NCBI GenBank assembly: GCA_016946835.1
Contig: JACVTC010000039.1
Coordinates: 812,501-876,500 of the forward strand
Direction of reading: 5' to 3'
DNA length: 64,000 bases
Source: Neocallimastix lanati (nom. inval.)
Taxonomy: Eukaryota; Neocallimastigomycota; Neocallimastigomycetes; Neocallimastigales; Neocallimastigaceae
The notes under the pieces were generated by a model, which was not told the DNA's origin, did not search any database, and saw only the letters and a program-made list of their open reading frames with translations. A program made the translations under genes and the position numbers. Below, piece by piece: positions 48,974 to 63,717 of this stretch. Every line of letters begins with the position of its first letter. Positions within the stretch are counted from its first letter, which is position 1.

Positions 48974-51900
48974 TTCTCTTACAGGTAATAAGTATATTGT
49001 ATTAATTTATTAATTATCGATATATTTTATATATTTTATATGTCTATTTTAAAGTTGTTTTTTTTTTTTTTTTTTTTTTTTTGTCTTTTTCCTTATATAT
49101 GAATAACGATATTTACTACTATTTAAATTAATTTCGTAAGTTTTATTCTTATATTAAATATACTTATTATCATGAATATGATATTTCAAATTATTTTTAA
49201 TATTTTATTATTTAAAAATAAGATAATTTTATAATAGTTTTGTTTAAGGTATCTTCATTAAGAGGTATATTGCAATTACTGAAAAAATAAATTCATATTA
49301 TATTTATGTTCTGTAATTCCTTATTATTATTTAAATAGATTTTATATACTAATTTTATATATAAAATAAAAAAAATATATAATTGTATATATATATATAT
49401 ATAATATTAATAATTGTTTTGTTAATATTTTTATTTGATAAGAAAAAAATTATATAATTAATGATATATTGTTTTAAATATTTTCGTTATTAAAATTAAT
49501 TATTATTTATTATTTAAATATATATTTAATATTGTATAATAAATATTAATTAATATTTTGTTTAAATATGGTACAATAGTTATAAATATTTTTCAACAAT
49601 ATCAATATTTGTTTCAATATATACTTAATGTAATAAATTAAAAAATATTACTTTGTTCAATTATATCATTCTTGTTCCATATCTATTTTCTTTTTATTAC
49701 TTTTAAACTTGTATTTTTTGTAAACAAAATTATATTTAAAAATAATTTTTTTTTTTTTTTCAATACTAAAAATAAAAAATAATTGGTATTCACTTGATAT
49801 AATTTTAAAAGCTTTTTCAATAATTTTTGACTCAATTGTTTTGTCTTATTTTACTGGTAATTTAAAAATAATATTTTATAATATATACTCATAATAAATT
49901 GTCATTTAAATATATTTATAAACAAAATTTACTTTTTTGATATCCTAACTTTCAAATATTTTTAATATTTGATTTATTTATTTCATTTATACTATTAATA
50001 TTTATGAGATTTCAGAATTTAAAAATATGATATATACTTCATTTATATTAACTATTTGTTTTAGTTCTATTATTTCTATTATTCAAAGGGGAAAATAATA
50101 TATAAAAAAATATGTTTCTTTTCTTCTTTTCTTCTTTTTCTTTTTATATATATTTAAATTTATATAAATTTTATAATAAAAAATAAAAATATGTTTATAT
50201 AAATATTTAAATTTTCGAAATTTAAAAAAAAAAAAAATAATAAAAAATAAAGTAAAAAAAAAGTAAATAGAAAAAAACTTACAATTTAAAACTATAAATA
50301 TTATTTTTATTTCAAAATAAAAAAAAAAAAAAAAAAAAAAAAAACTTTTAACTATTTATTTAATTATTTTTAATATATAAAATAATAAATAAAGATAAAT
50401 ATATAATAGTGATATAATAAAAAAAAAATAATAATAATCATCGTATGTGAAAACTAATATATTCAAATATAATATTATATTATAAAACATATATTAAAAA
50501 ATATATTAATATAAAAGGTCAAATTAATTTCATATTTAAATATATTCAAATATATAAAATATTTATAAATTAAGAGATGTAAATAAATTTAAAAATAAAA
50601 TTAAAAATATACTTCAATTTAATTTCATATAATAGAAATAATATTTATTTATATTCCTTTTTTTTTTTTTTTTTTTTATTAGTACATTTAGTGGATATAG
50701 AAATGTGGTTGTTTACCTTTAAAATAAATAAATTAAATATAATAATACTTTTAATATATATATAATACATATAATAATCTTATTTAATTCAATAAAATAA
50801 TTTATATTAATTTACCAACATATTGTTTTTTTTTTATATAAGAAATTAAAAAAAAAAATTCATTTATAAATATATTATTAGTATATTGAGAGATATATAT
50901 TAATACAAAATTTTGTCAAATTTTATTTTCATATATTAAACCTTATTTATTAATATTATTACTATATAAAATTTAATAGATAAAAAAAAAATAGATAAAT
51001 ATTAATATAACTAAAATCAAACTTATACAATATTTTGATACAATATTAAATTTCATTATATATATATTAAGAGTACACTAAATATTATATTAAATTTCAA
51101 ATAAATACCTTTTTAATTTATATTTATAGTTTTAAATTTTGTGTTTGTGTGAGTGTTTATTTGTACAATGAAAAAAAAAAAAAAAAAAAAAACTTTTTTT
51201 TTTTATTTTATTTTTTAATTTTCGTTTATATATATTTAAAATTGTATAATATATTTAATAATATATTTTATTATTTTATTTTTTTATATTTAGATTATAT
51301 ATATAATGTATATTACCCATTATTTTATATATAATTATTATATATTCAAAAATAAGATTTTTCTTATTTTATTATTATTATTATTATAATTTTTATATCG
51401 TATTAAATTATATATTCTTTTTCCTTTCTTTTTTTTTTTTATTACTATTATTATTATTATTTTTTAATTATTAATAAACAAATAATATAAAAATATTATT
51501 TATTTTAATATTATTTGCTTATTTTTATTTTTTTTATGAGTACACAATTTTAATATATTTTGTGTGTTAAAAATTTTTTAAAAAATTTAACTATATCTTT
51601 TTATAGCAATAAATTATTATCGTATATTCTATTCTAACACAAATTATAAAGCAATTATTACTATAATTATATAAATTATATAGATAAACATTAAATTAAT
51701 ATATCTAATGTTAATCGATATAAAAGGTTTTTACTATAATAAATACTAAAAAGGCTTGATAATTTATAATAAATAATAAAATTTCATTAACTTGTAATTA
51801 ATTAAAACTTAATATTTTGATTCTTTTTATTCTTTTTATATATGCTTTTTAATTATTCTTCAAAAGATTTAAATATATATATTTACTACTAAAGTAATTC

Positions 51901-54900
51901 TTTATCTACTTTATAAATTTATAAATATTCTACATATTAATAAAAAAATTTTTTTTATTTTGTCAATTACAATAAATAAAAAAAAAAAATAAAAAAAAAG
52001 GATTTAAATCTAATAAAATACATTTATTTCTATATATTGTAATTTAATATATTAATATAATAATAAATGATTATTTTTTTTTTTTAACTTTTTTCTTTTT
52101 TTTTTAATGTTACATACATATATAATAATTAAAAGAATAAATAATAATAATAAAATCCTTCACTCCTAAAATTTAAGGAGACTTATTAAAATGAATAAGA
52201 AAATAACAATCAATAAATCAATCTATAAAATCAATTAAATTTTTATTCGAAATATAATTGACAATTGTATTTTTAATTCTTGAATTATTTATTTATAATA
52301 ATATTAATTTATTTTCCGTTATATTATAATTAATGTTATATTTAAATTTATATATAAATATTAGTAAATAAAAGATTAAATTTATTTTATTTTATCATAA
52401 TTTAAAAGCCAAAAATATAGGAGTAGATTTTTTAAACAAATAAAATAAATTAATAAAAAAAATTTTTTTTTTTTTTTTGAAACAATTACACAAAAAAAAA
52501 ATTTTAAAATTATTTTTTTTTTTAATAGAAACTATTATATATCATAAATACACAAACAATTAGTACATATATTTGCCATAAGCTAAATACTATATAACTC
52601 ATTTCTCAGCACAAAGAAATGCTTAAATATTAATTTTATATTTTAAGATTTAAATATATATTCAGTTTCCTTAATTTTAATATGTATATTAAAATAAGTA
52701 ATAAATATCAATTATATATATATATATTTTTTTATATAATTAAATATAGTATGCATAAAATAAAATGTTTTTGTATTACATATAATAAAAAAAAATTCAA
52801 TTTTTAATATATATTTTTAATATATATAAATATATATAATATTTAATATTATAATAAAAAAAAAATTTTATTAATAGGAATACTCAAAAACTATATTATA
52901 GACATACAAAAAAAAGGTTGTCATTATATATTATATATAATGATATTACATAAAAATTAAATATAATAATAATTATTTGATTATCTTAAAAAAAAAATGA
53001 AAATTTATAACTATATAAATCCTAAAAAAAAAATAATCATATAAATTTAATGTAAAATATATTTGTTTTTTTTTTATCTACCAAAATTATATATTATTTA
53101 ATATATACATAATTTAAATTTAAAAAATAAAAAAAAAATTTTTTAATTCTCTAATATTGCTAAAAATGTTAAAAAAATTAATTAATAATAAATTCAACTA
53201 TATTACATTACACAAAATTATTTAATTTTGATAATTAAATTAAAAATATATTAAAATTTGAGCATGTTTTTTTTTTAATAAACTTTTATACAATGGTATA
53301 TTTTTAATTGTATTACCTCTTATAATAAATACAGATTATACAGTTGATATATTATTAATTACATTAGAATAGATTAAAAGTATATAAATGTATCTTTGAT
53401 TTTTTTTTTTAATACAAGTCAATTTATTAAAATTCTTTAATTAAAAAAATCAATTTAAATAAATAAAGTTTTAATAAATTTATATATATATATATATTTT
53501 TTTTTCCAATGACACATTTTTATTATTTGAAACATTTTATTGTTTTTATAAATACTTTTATTTATTTTGAATAAAACAAAAATGAGTTATGGAATACAAC
53601 TTTAATATTAATTAAAGCTAATTTATAAATTTTTATAATTAAATAAAATTAATATAATTTTTTTTTGTTTTAATTTTTTTATTTCATGTATTATCTTAAT
53701 CATATTTTCAATATGATATTTTATTATTGTTAAAATGTTACTACTTCCTTTACTTTTTTTTTTATGATTAATGTCATTTTTATTACACACTTGAAAAATT
53801 TTAAATATTGTCCTAGTAATCTTATAACAAATTGTATAATAGAGTTTTAAATATTACAGTAAGTAAATCACTAATATCAATAAAAATAAATATACAATTA
53901 TTAAAAAAAATTATATTTCGAAATTATATAATTATATTAGTATTTATCAAAAATAGTATTATAAAAGGATAAAAATAATATAAATAGTATATCCTATTAA
54001 CATTTATTTTCTCATATTTATTTATTTTATCATTTTATATATTATATCTTATTTATAATATAAATATATAGAAACTTTATAATTTCCTTTAATTTTAAAT
54101 GTTTCAAAAGTTAAATTATTAATATATGGAATAATTTATTTTAAACATTATGAACTTTAAAACTTTTATATATATACATTAATATGGTAATAAAAAATGC
54201 AAAATATTACTAGTAAAAAACTTATAAATATACTTAAATTTGGTTATTAAAAAAAACAAAAATATTACTTATTAAAGTATAAAATTAGTTTTATTATTAT
54301 TATTATTAGTATTAATAAAATTATTTTAACAAAATTATTTAACGAATTATAAGACTTTGTGAATTCAGCTAAAATTAGATAATTACTTTATATATATATT
54401 AAAGTTATTAATTTGTTTATTTGTTTAAACCAAAACTATATATATTTTAATTTTCTTTTTATATTAATAGATAAATGATTAAATAAAGAAATTTTTCATC
54501 TGATATAAAACGAAAATAAAAACTTTAATTATTAATTAATTATTTTATTAATAATTACATAAAAATAAATTAATAAATCATTATGATATAAAACAAATAT
54601 GTGCAGTAACATATTTGTATATTTAATAATAATTATTAAATATTAAATTTATATCTTTTTGATAATTATTATTTTATTTTATTTTATTTCAATATGTATT
54701 ATAATAATTATAATTATAATACTTTAATTCATATAAAATCTATATAGTTCTATATATTAGAATATATAATTAATATATTACCTATTTCTTATAAATAGAT
54801 TAGATTATTTATATTAGAAATAGAGAACTCTCTTGTAAATTTTTAGGAATTAGAATTATTATTTTAATTGTACGAATATTATAATTTTATTAATAAAATT

Positions 54901-55838
54901 TACTAAACTACCATTATTTAAAACCCACTTATAAATTATTGCACATAAAAGTCCCGCATATCAATTAATTAATCATTTGATTAATTATCATTGATTGATA
55001 GTGTGATTTATTTTAACATAATATAAAATTTATTTATGTTATATCATAAATTTAAATTCTATACAAACACATAAAATTAATGTAAACATAAATTTTATGT
55101 AAATATATAAAAAATTTAAAAATTCAAAAAGTTTTATTTTATTTTAATTATATTTTATTATATTTTTATATTTATAATTATCATAAATATTTTATTATTT
55201 GTATTATATTTTTTATAATATTAAACTTAATAATTTATATTATTTTGAAATAGTTTATAATTAAAGAGTATTATATAAAGAATACTTTATATTTATTCTT
55301 TGTTTTTTGCTTTCTTCAACATTTATTTTTATTATATTAATAAATAAAGGTCATTTAGTAATATTAACATTAACAATATGAAATTACAAATTTTAATATT
55401 TTTAATTAAATAAAATAAATTTAAATTATAAATAAATAAATTGAATAAATTATATTAATAAAAACATAAATAATTAATAAAACTTCTCCCTAATAGAGAT
55501 TACTCGAACTGAGCTATATTTCATCTCAATAATCTTTATTTTTCAATATATTTATTTTCTATTTTAATTTATTTTATTAATAAAAAAAAAAAAAAAAAAA
55601 AAAAAAAAAGAAAAGAAGGAGAAAAAACATATATTAAAAATAAACAATATTATTATTAGAGTTATATATGTATGTATAAGCTATTTTCTATTTTTTTTTT
55701 TTTTTTTTTTTTTTATAAAAATAAATAGACTGATTTACTAAGGTCAATCAATCTTTTCAGATTTTATGGTTTTTATAGTTCAATTTATTTTTCATATAAA
55801 AAAAAATTTTTTTTTTTATATCTTTTTCTATGATTACA

Positions 55839-55877
<39 letters not shown>

Positions 55878-57063
55878 AATATAAAATAAATTTCTATTAT
55901 CTTTATATAATGTATTTACTTATTTAATAAGTATTATAATATAATTTTCTATCTATTTTTTACATTAATACTAAAATGAAAATTTTAAACTTTTTATTTT
56001 AATTAATTATAATATATGACTATATTTAATATGCTCTTTGGAATTATTATGTTAAAAAAGGGTTAATTTATAATAATAAAAAAAAAAAGGAAAGAAACAG
56101 TTGAAATGTATCTCATTCTATTTAATATTTTATATTTTTATATAGTATTTAACATAAATAAATTATATAAGTGGGAATCTTTAATACATCTATCTACCAA
56201 TTTAATTTAATTATTTCAATATTTAATTTTCTTTTAATTTAATTTAATATTAAAGTTTAAAAAAATTTTTTTTGTTTTAATAATTTTTATATATTTACGC
56301 CTATGAAGAAATAAAGAAATAATCTTTTTATTATTATATTAATCTTTTTATTTATTTATTTATTATTTATTTATTTATTTATTTATTTATTAAATATATA
56401 TATAATTCCTTATTGAAAAATAATTGAATAATTTTATAAAAATATTTATTTATATATGTATTTATATATATTTTTATCTCTATAAAGAAAATATATCTCA
56501 TTGTTTCTTTTAAATAGGCAAAAATAAACAAGACTCTAAAATATATACATATATTTAATAATAATAAAGACATTTTAAAGATATATATATTTATTTCTAA
56601 TGTTTGAAGATAGAGATAAAAAAAATATAAATATATATATATGAAGATAAAATATAAACAAGGTTTTCTATATTATTAAGTTTTAATTCAAAAAAATTTT
56701 AATATCCATAAATTCGGTAAATTTTTAATTATTATTTGCTATTCATAATTATTTTAAAAGTTTAAATTTTAAAATTTATATATATATATAAAATTATAAA
56801 TAGTTTAATGGTTGAATAAAAAATTGTTACAGAATGAAATAAAATTATGATGATATTTTATTAATTTTTTAATTTAATATTATTATTGATAAAGAGTTGT
56901 AAAAATTTCATAAATTTTTACAAAAAGTAAATATAAATTGCATACAAATTATTAAATGTATACATTAAATTAATATTATATTTAAAAAAATAAAAATAAA
57001 TTCCTTCAATGAAAAAAAAACTCTACTAAAATTTAACTACTCTTTGACATATTTTAAAAAAAA

Positions 57064-57098
<35 letters not shown>
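57064..57098. repeat. (AAT)n microsatellite
   Basis: About twelve uninterrupted AAT/ATA trinucleotides on the plus strand. Confidence 0.9.
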
Positions 57099-57099
<1 letters not shown>

Positions 57100-58001
57100 A
57101 AAATAACTAAAAAGACTATAATAGTAAAAGATAAAAATACAAAGAAAATTTTTAAATATTAAAAATTCTAATTTTTTTTTTAAATAAAACTTTTTTTCTT
57201 AAAATCTTTAGATTTATTAAGCATGGGCTTATCTATACATTTATTATTTATTAAAATTTGATTATATTAATAATCATTTCAAATTAAGAACTCTAATAAT
57301 TAATATTTTTTTCTATAAAATAATTAAAAATACTATAATTAATAAATTAATTTATAAATAATAATTAATATTATTAATTTGTAATACTATTTATTAGTAT
57401 TATAATAATATATAACTATTTTATAGATTATTTTAATTACTTATAAGTACTAATTTTACTTATTATTTATTACTTAATGAATACTATTTCTACTTATTAT
57501 GTATTTATTATTTATTATTTATTATTTATTATTTTAATTTTACAAAATTATTGAAACGAAACATTAATTTATTAATTTTTTTTTTCTATTATTAAAAATA
57601 AAAATAAAATAAAAACTTTAATATAATTATCTTTAAACAAAAAAAAAAAAAAACGAAGATAAATAAATAGATTGATTTCAAATTTTAACAAAAAAGCATA
57701 AATATGTTTCAAATATAATATTGATAATAATAATTTAAAAAAATTAATATTAATTGATGTTTTAATTGTATTACAATTTTTTTTCTACTTATTTTGTATT
57801 TTGAATAAATATTTTTTCTATTAATTTCCTGAGATTGACATATTAAAAATAGTATATGTTAAATTTGAAAAATAGTAAATCAAAAAAAAATATAAATATA
57901 AATATATATTAAATAATTACAATAAACTACAACTGCTTAATATTTTTTAATTAAGATATTAATAAAATTAAATTATTTTTATTTAAATATTTACTTACGT
58001 G

Positions 58002-58005
<4 letters not shown>

Positions 58006-58078
<73 letters not shown>

Positions 58079-58090
58079 TATTATTATTAC
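58006..58090. repeat. (TTA)n microsatellite
   Basis: About 25 near-perfect TTA units on the plus strand. The apparent poly-Leu/Ile frame over it is a by-product of the repeat. Confidence 0.95.
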
Positions 58091-58509
58091 TATTATAATA
58101 ATTATTATTATTATTATAATTATTATTTTTTTTATTTTTATTTTTATTTGTATTTGTATTTGTATTTGTATTCACAAAATAAAAAAAGGTTTTTAATTCC
58201 TAATATATATACAAAAGTTCTATGATCTTACTTTTATTATATTAAATGATTTTTTATTCATTTATTAATCATTTCCATATATAGGTATAAATAAAATTTA
58301 ATTATTTAAAAAAAAAAAAAAAAAAAATATTTGTAATTATTTAAATACCAAGTTTATATCTGAATTATATTAATTTTAAATAATAAAAGGTCACAAATAA
58401 TATGACATCAATTTTAATTTTAATATCTGATATAAGCCTTTTTTATTGATTTGTACAATATTTAATAAGCTTAAAATTAGAAAATTTAATTAATTACAAA
58501 ATATAATAT

Positions 58510-58601
58510 ACTTAACTTCTAACAGAAATAAAACGATTGATATAAAATTAAATACACTTAACTTCTAACAGAAATAAAACGATTGATATAAAATTAAATA
58601 C
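58510..58601. repeat. Perfect 46-bp tandem duplication
   Basis: Two adjacent identical 46-bp copies, 58510-58555 and 58556-58601, starting ACTTAACTTCTAACAG and containing AAACGATTGATAT. The unit is not a simple repeat, so the duplication is recent. Confidence 0.95.
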
Positions 58602-58957
58602 ATATTATATCTTATTAATAAAAAGATTTTTATATAAATATTTTATAATATTAATCAATTTTCATTCCTAAATAAAATTATAATAAAAAAGAAAAAAAAT
58701 TGCTATTAAACCATTCATTTTTATTATCTTTTTTATTATTATTATCCTTTTGTATACTATATGTTGAATATTTTCATATTTAATTTAATAAGGGATTTAA
58801 TTATAATAATATAAAATTTAGCTATTAAAGAAAAATTTTTATAATATGGAATTTCTAATGATTTTATAATTAGTTCATTATAAAAATTTATTAAAATAGA
58901 TGTTATCTTAATAATTATTAATAATTAATAAGGTTTAAATATTATTTACATTATTTG

Positions 58958-58988
<31 letters not shown>

Positions 58989-59092
58989 ATTCATATATCA
59001 CTGATTATTATGTGATATTTATTACTAACTGTATATATATACGAAATAATAAATAAATAAATATGAAATTATAAGTATATTTATATATACTT

Positions 59093-59308
59093 ATATAAAT
59101 GTATAATTTTTAATTTTTGTTTTATTTTAAACAGTCGATATGACGAGCAAATAAATTTAATAGAAATTAATATTCATTCATTTATAAATTAATATTTAGT
59201 AATATAAATGTATAATTTTTAATTTTTGTTTTATTTTAAACAGTCGATATGACGAGCAAATAAATTTAATAGAAATTAATATTCATTCATTTATAAATTA
59301 ATATTTAG
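59093..59308. repeat. 109-bp tandem duplication
   Basis: Two copies with a 109-bp period: 59093-59199 matches 59202-59308 over about 107 bp. Each contains ATTTTAAACAGTCGATATG and GACGAGCAAATAAATTT. There is no open frame; it was probably made by recent slippage or unequal crossing-over. Confidence 0.93.
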
Positions 59309-59482
59309 AAGTACGTTTTAATTTGTGAATTGAGCGCTACATTTCCACTGACTTATGTTACTATAAAAAAAAAATATATAAATCATATAAATCAAAAAAT
59401 TTTTTTAACTATATAAATTTTAATGTAATAAAAATAGATTTATAAATATATTAGAATTTATATATTTATAAACTTTTAAAGC

Positions 59483-59518
<36 letters not shown>

Positions 59519-61182
59519 CATTTTAACAATATCAAAAAAAAAAAAAAAAAAATAAAAAATAAAAAATAAAATTAAAAATAAAAATAAAATAAAAATAAAA
59601 TAAAAATAAAAATCGTGCCATTTATAATTGAATTATTGATTTATATATTAGTAACTATAAATTTTTATTCATATTTTAGTTTTAAAACAAAGATATAATT
59701 AAAAAACAATTATAATTTTTCATAAATATTAATTAGTCATAAGGATTAATTCAAAATTTGTTAAAATTTTAGAAATACTATTACCCCAAAATTCTGAAAA
59801 AAATAATAATAATAGGAGAAATATTATTAGCTATATATTACTACTGATATTAATATTAATAATACTATTATTTATTATCTATTTAATTTTGAAATATTTC
59901 AAAATTTTTGTCATTATTACATTTAATGATTTATTAATTTATTAAACGTAAGTACCTAATATCCCTTTATTTTTTAATGATCATTTATATATATTTATAT
60001 ATACAAATATTATATTTTAATTTAAATATAATTTAAAATATTGACCATTTTTTATAAATATTTATATTTTTTTTTTCTTTTATTTATTATTAATTATTAA
60101 TTTTTTTTTTCTATTAATATTACTATTATTTATTACTTCTTATTTGTAATTATTAATAATAATTATATATAATTATATATACTTATTTTTTAATTGAATA
60201 TTTATTATTATTATTTGTAAAGATTATTATTAGACATTACAATAGTAATTCAATTTTTTAGTTCCGGCCCATTTACATTTTTGTTAATAATATAGTAACA
60301 ATTTAATTTTAAAATTATTAGTAAAAATTTATAATTGCTTTATATTTTATTACTTGGTATTAACCAAAAGGAAATAATATATTATTTCTTTTTTCCGGAT
60401 ATTTATGTAAATATTTTTCCACAATATTTTAATATATATATAATTAAAAAGGTAATAATAATATTTAATATTTAAATCCTTCGTCATGAATTCTGGGAAC
60501 CATCTTATACAACATTAACATCTATTTCATTATAATATTAATAATATATTTTTTTTAAAAATATATATATATATATAAATATAATAAAAATAATAATAAT
60601 AATAAAAGATTCTATATAATAATAATTTAAAAAATACTTCATTTTTAACTATTAAATGAAGATATAAATATAGAAAATTCAGAATGTAATATTAATGAAA
60701 TTCTTATAAATTATATTATTTTTTTTTTAAATTATTAATTATAACAATCAATATTAAATTAAATTTAATATATAAGAGAAAAAAATTTATAAAATTAAGT
60801 TATTATTGTGGAATAAAATGTAAATAGTTGTTTTTCTCGTGATAATTATTAATATACTAATATATTAATTTTTATTATTGTATGGAAAAATGGAAAATAA
60901 AAGTATTGTTATATTAAAAACTAAATTTATTAATATTTTTATAATAATTTGATGTTAAATAGAAATAGTTTAAGAAAATATTATTATTATTTAATAAGGT
61001 TTGATTAATATATTATTTAATCTTTTTTATTTATTTATAAATTTTCATTTGAATATAATTTAAAATTTTATTATTATTATTCTATATTTTTTTGGTATAA
61101 TTTAATTATAATTCTTTTTGTAAAATCTATGAATAAATTAAATAATGATTTCCAATATTTTTTTGTATCATACATAAAATAA

Positions 61183-61221
<39 letters not shown>

Positions 61222-63395
61222 ATTAATATTATTATGTTTTATAATAATATTATCACAATGAAATTGTTTCTTTAATAATCATGATAATATTATTAATATA
61301 TTAATTACCATATTAGAATTTTATTTAAATTACTATTTCCTTTTCAATTAAATTATCTATAAATGTTTATTGATCTTATTATAATAATGAGCTTTTTGTT
61401 TACAAATTATTTAAAATAATGCGTTATTACAAAATGTGTTAAATTAATTATCTATGTATATTGAAATATTAAAGGTTAAAATATATTTCAATTTTAATAA
61501 TTATAATAATATATAATAATATAATAAAAACAATTTATATTGGAATATTAAATTTACAATATTAATAATAATCATAATTCAATTAAAGCCATAAAATATT
61601 AGAATTTTATTTTTTATTTATTTTAATTTTTAATTGATATCTTTCATATATACATCGTTGAAATACTATTAAAATATCATCTTATTTTTGCCAAATTTTA
61701 TCATATACATATATTTATATATTTATATATATATAATAATTTAACTTTATTATTATATAATAAAAAAAAAAAGCTTAATAAAGAAGCAAATGAATAGTTT
61801 TTGTTTTTTAAATATATTTTTTCTTTTGGTTTTTTGTTTTTTTTAAATATTTATTTTTTTTATTTATTTATTTAAAAAAAAGTTAAGCTTCATATTAATT
61901 TCAATGTCATTAATGTTATTAATACTTTAAGTTTTATTCTTCATTATTTTAATCTTTAAAATAATATCATTACTATATATTACAATATTTTAATAATTTA
62001 TCATATACATGATAATATAATAATGAAAGAATAAAAAAAAATTCAAAAATCAAAAAAAAAATATATATATATATATTGTTTATGATAAAATAAAATAATA
62101 ATAATAAATATGACAATAATAAACAGATCCAAAATCTTCTTATATAACTATTTTACCATATTTATTATATTAATAATAAATAAAAGAAATTTATAAAAAT
62201 AAAATTTATAAAAATAAGAAAGAATTTTATTAATAAATAATAATTTTAAATATAAATAGATAAATGAATTAGTAACAATTAATTATTATAACTTTTAATA
62301 ATTAATTTTCTACAACACTCATAATAAACCATTAATAATCACAAATAATACTTATACTTTGACTATAACAGAATATTAATAATATAAAAATTTCTATTAA
62401 TATATTAATAAATTGATATGTTAAATATTATTATTACAATAGAAAAATATAACAGATAAAAAAGAAAAGTAATACTTTGATTCAGAGAAATCAACATATA
62501 GAGAAAAAAAAATTTACTTAAAATAATAATTTATATAAAATAATTTAAAGTACATTTTTTTTTTACATAAATGTATTTTAATACATGTTATTAACGTATA
62601 ATCTTAAATTTTTGGGTTTGAATTTTTAATTAAAAGTTTTTATATTAAAATTTATAAAAATAATATAAATACTAATTAAAAAATATTAATAATATTTAAA
62701 CTTTGAAATAATTATTTAATATATTTTTTTATTTAATTAAATAAATATTTTATTTATTTTTTCTAAATATATTAAATAATAACGTAAATAATTATTTAAA
62801 AAAAAATTACTATATGTTTTTCTTTTTAGTAGAAATAGTAATAGTATAATCAATGACTACTGTTTGAAATTTATTTTCTTAATTGTTTAAAATAAATATT
62901 ATTATTTTAAATGAGTAATTATGAAAAGAAAATTATAAAAAAAAAAAATTAAAAAAAATAATAAATAAATAAATAAATAGATATATAAGAATTTATGAAG
63001 TTAATCAAATTGAATATACTTTAAATTTTTAAATTCTTTTTTTTTTTTTTTTTCTATTTTATACATATATATATATATATATAATATGTCTGTTTATTCT
63101 TTTTGTTTTCTTGTAAATAACTATTAATACTATTAATAATATTCTCTTGTGTAAATTCATTTTTAATTTAAGATTCAAGTGTTTTTTTTTTTTTTTTTTT
63201 TTTTTCGTTTATACCATTTATTATTATTTTTTAAAAGAAAATAAAATAATACCAACGATTTACAATAGTTTTTATTTTAAATTTTAGTTAAAATATATAC
63301 CTATCTAGTTTTTTTTTTTTTTTTTTTTTTTTTTTACATAGTTAAATATTTTATTATTATTACCTTAAAGCGGGATTATTATATATGTTTAAAAA

Positions 63396-63425
<30 letters not shown>

Positions 63426-63426
<1 letters not shown>

Positions 63427-63717
63427 TGAATATTATTTACCTTATAATATCTTTTTATCAAATTATTTACTTAACTTTGGTTAATTCTATTTATATACCC
63501 TATGGTCAATTAGAGTGTGATATTCTTAAATCATTATATCAAGTAGATAATACCAATAGTTTTTCCGAATGGAATAATGAAAATGAAGAAAATAATGATA
63601 CCAAAAGTAATGATGAATATATTGATTTAATAAATAAATTTTACAAAGATTGTTTTTTAAAACAGCCTATTAAAAGTGTTAGATATATAAAAAATTATGA
63701 AGAAATATTTAAAAAAG
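63426..63717 (+). CDS. Predicted secreted protein, first exon (gene runs off window)
   Basis: The ATG after a poly(A) run opens a 97-residue frame that ends at a likely donor AAAG|GTAAAT (63717/63718) just before an in-frame TAA. The first ~21 residues (MNIIYLIISFYQIIYLTLVNS) form a signal peptide with Ser at the cleavage end. The mature part begins IYIPYGQLECDILKSLYQVD and continues to a Trp in SFSEWN, an Asn/Glu-rich stretch, then DLINKFYKDCFLKQP. The Cys-Asp-x-Leu-x-x-Leu-Tyr pattern followed by Trp recalls the N-terminal cap of some secreted leucine-rich-repeat proteins, but that is a guess. Further exons should lie beyond 64000. Confidence 0.6.

Larger units (their letters stand above)
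48974..63425. other. Gene desert of about 14.4 kb
   Basis: No credible gene was found on either strand. The region is AT-rich throughout with homopolymers, AT dinucleotide tracts, TTTA and TTA repeats, and a few slightly G+C-richer spots (about 55490-55545, 59315-59360, 60255-60280, 60478-60515) too short to support anything. Two tandem duplications of unique-looking sequence are listed separately. The left end contains the promoter side of the bHLH gene. Confidence 0.6.

Noticed and set aside
55490-55545. Slightly G+C-richer patch possibly tRNA-like
   Set aside because: Too short, with no acceptor-stem pairing found.
57999-58196. Poly-Leu/Ile frame
   Set aside because: Direct translation of a (TTA)n microsatellite and neighbouring T-rich DNA.
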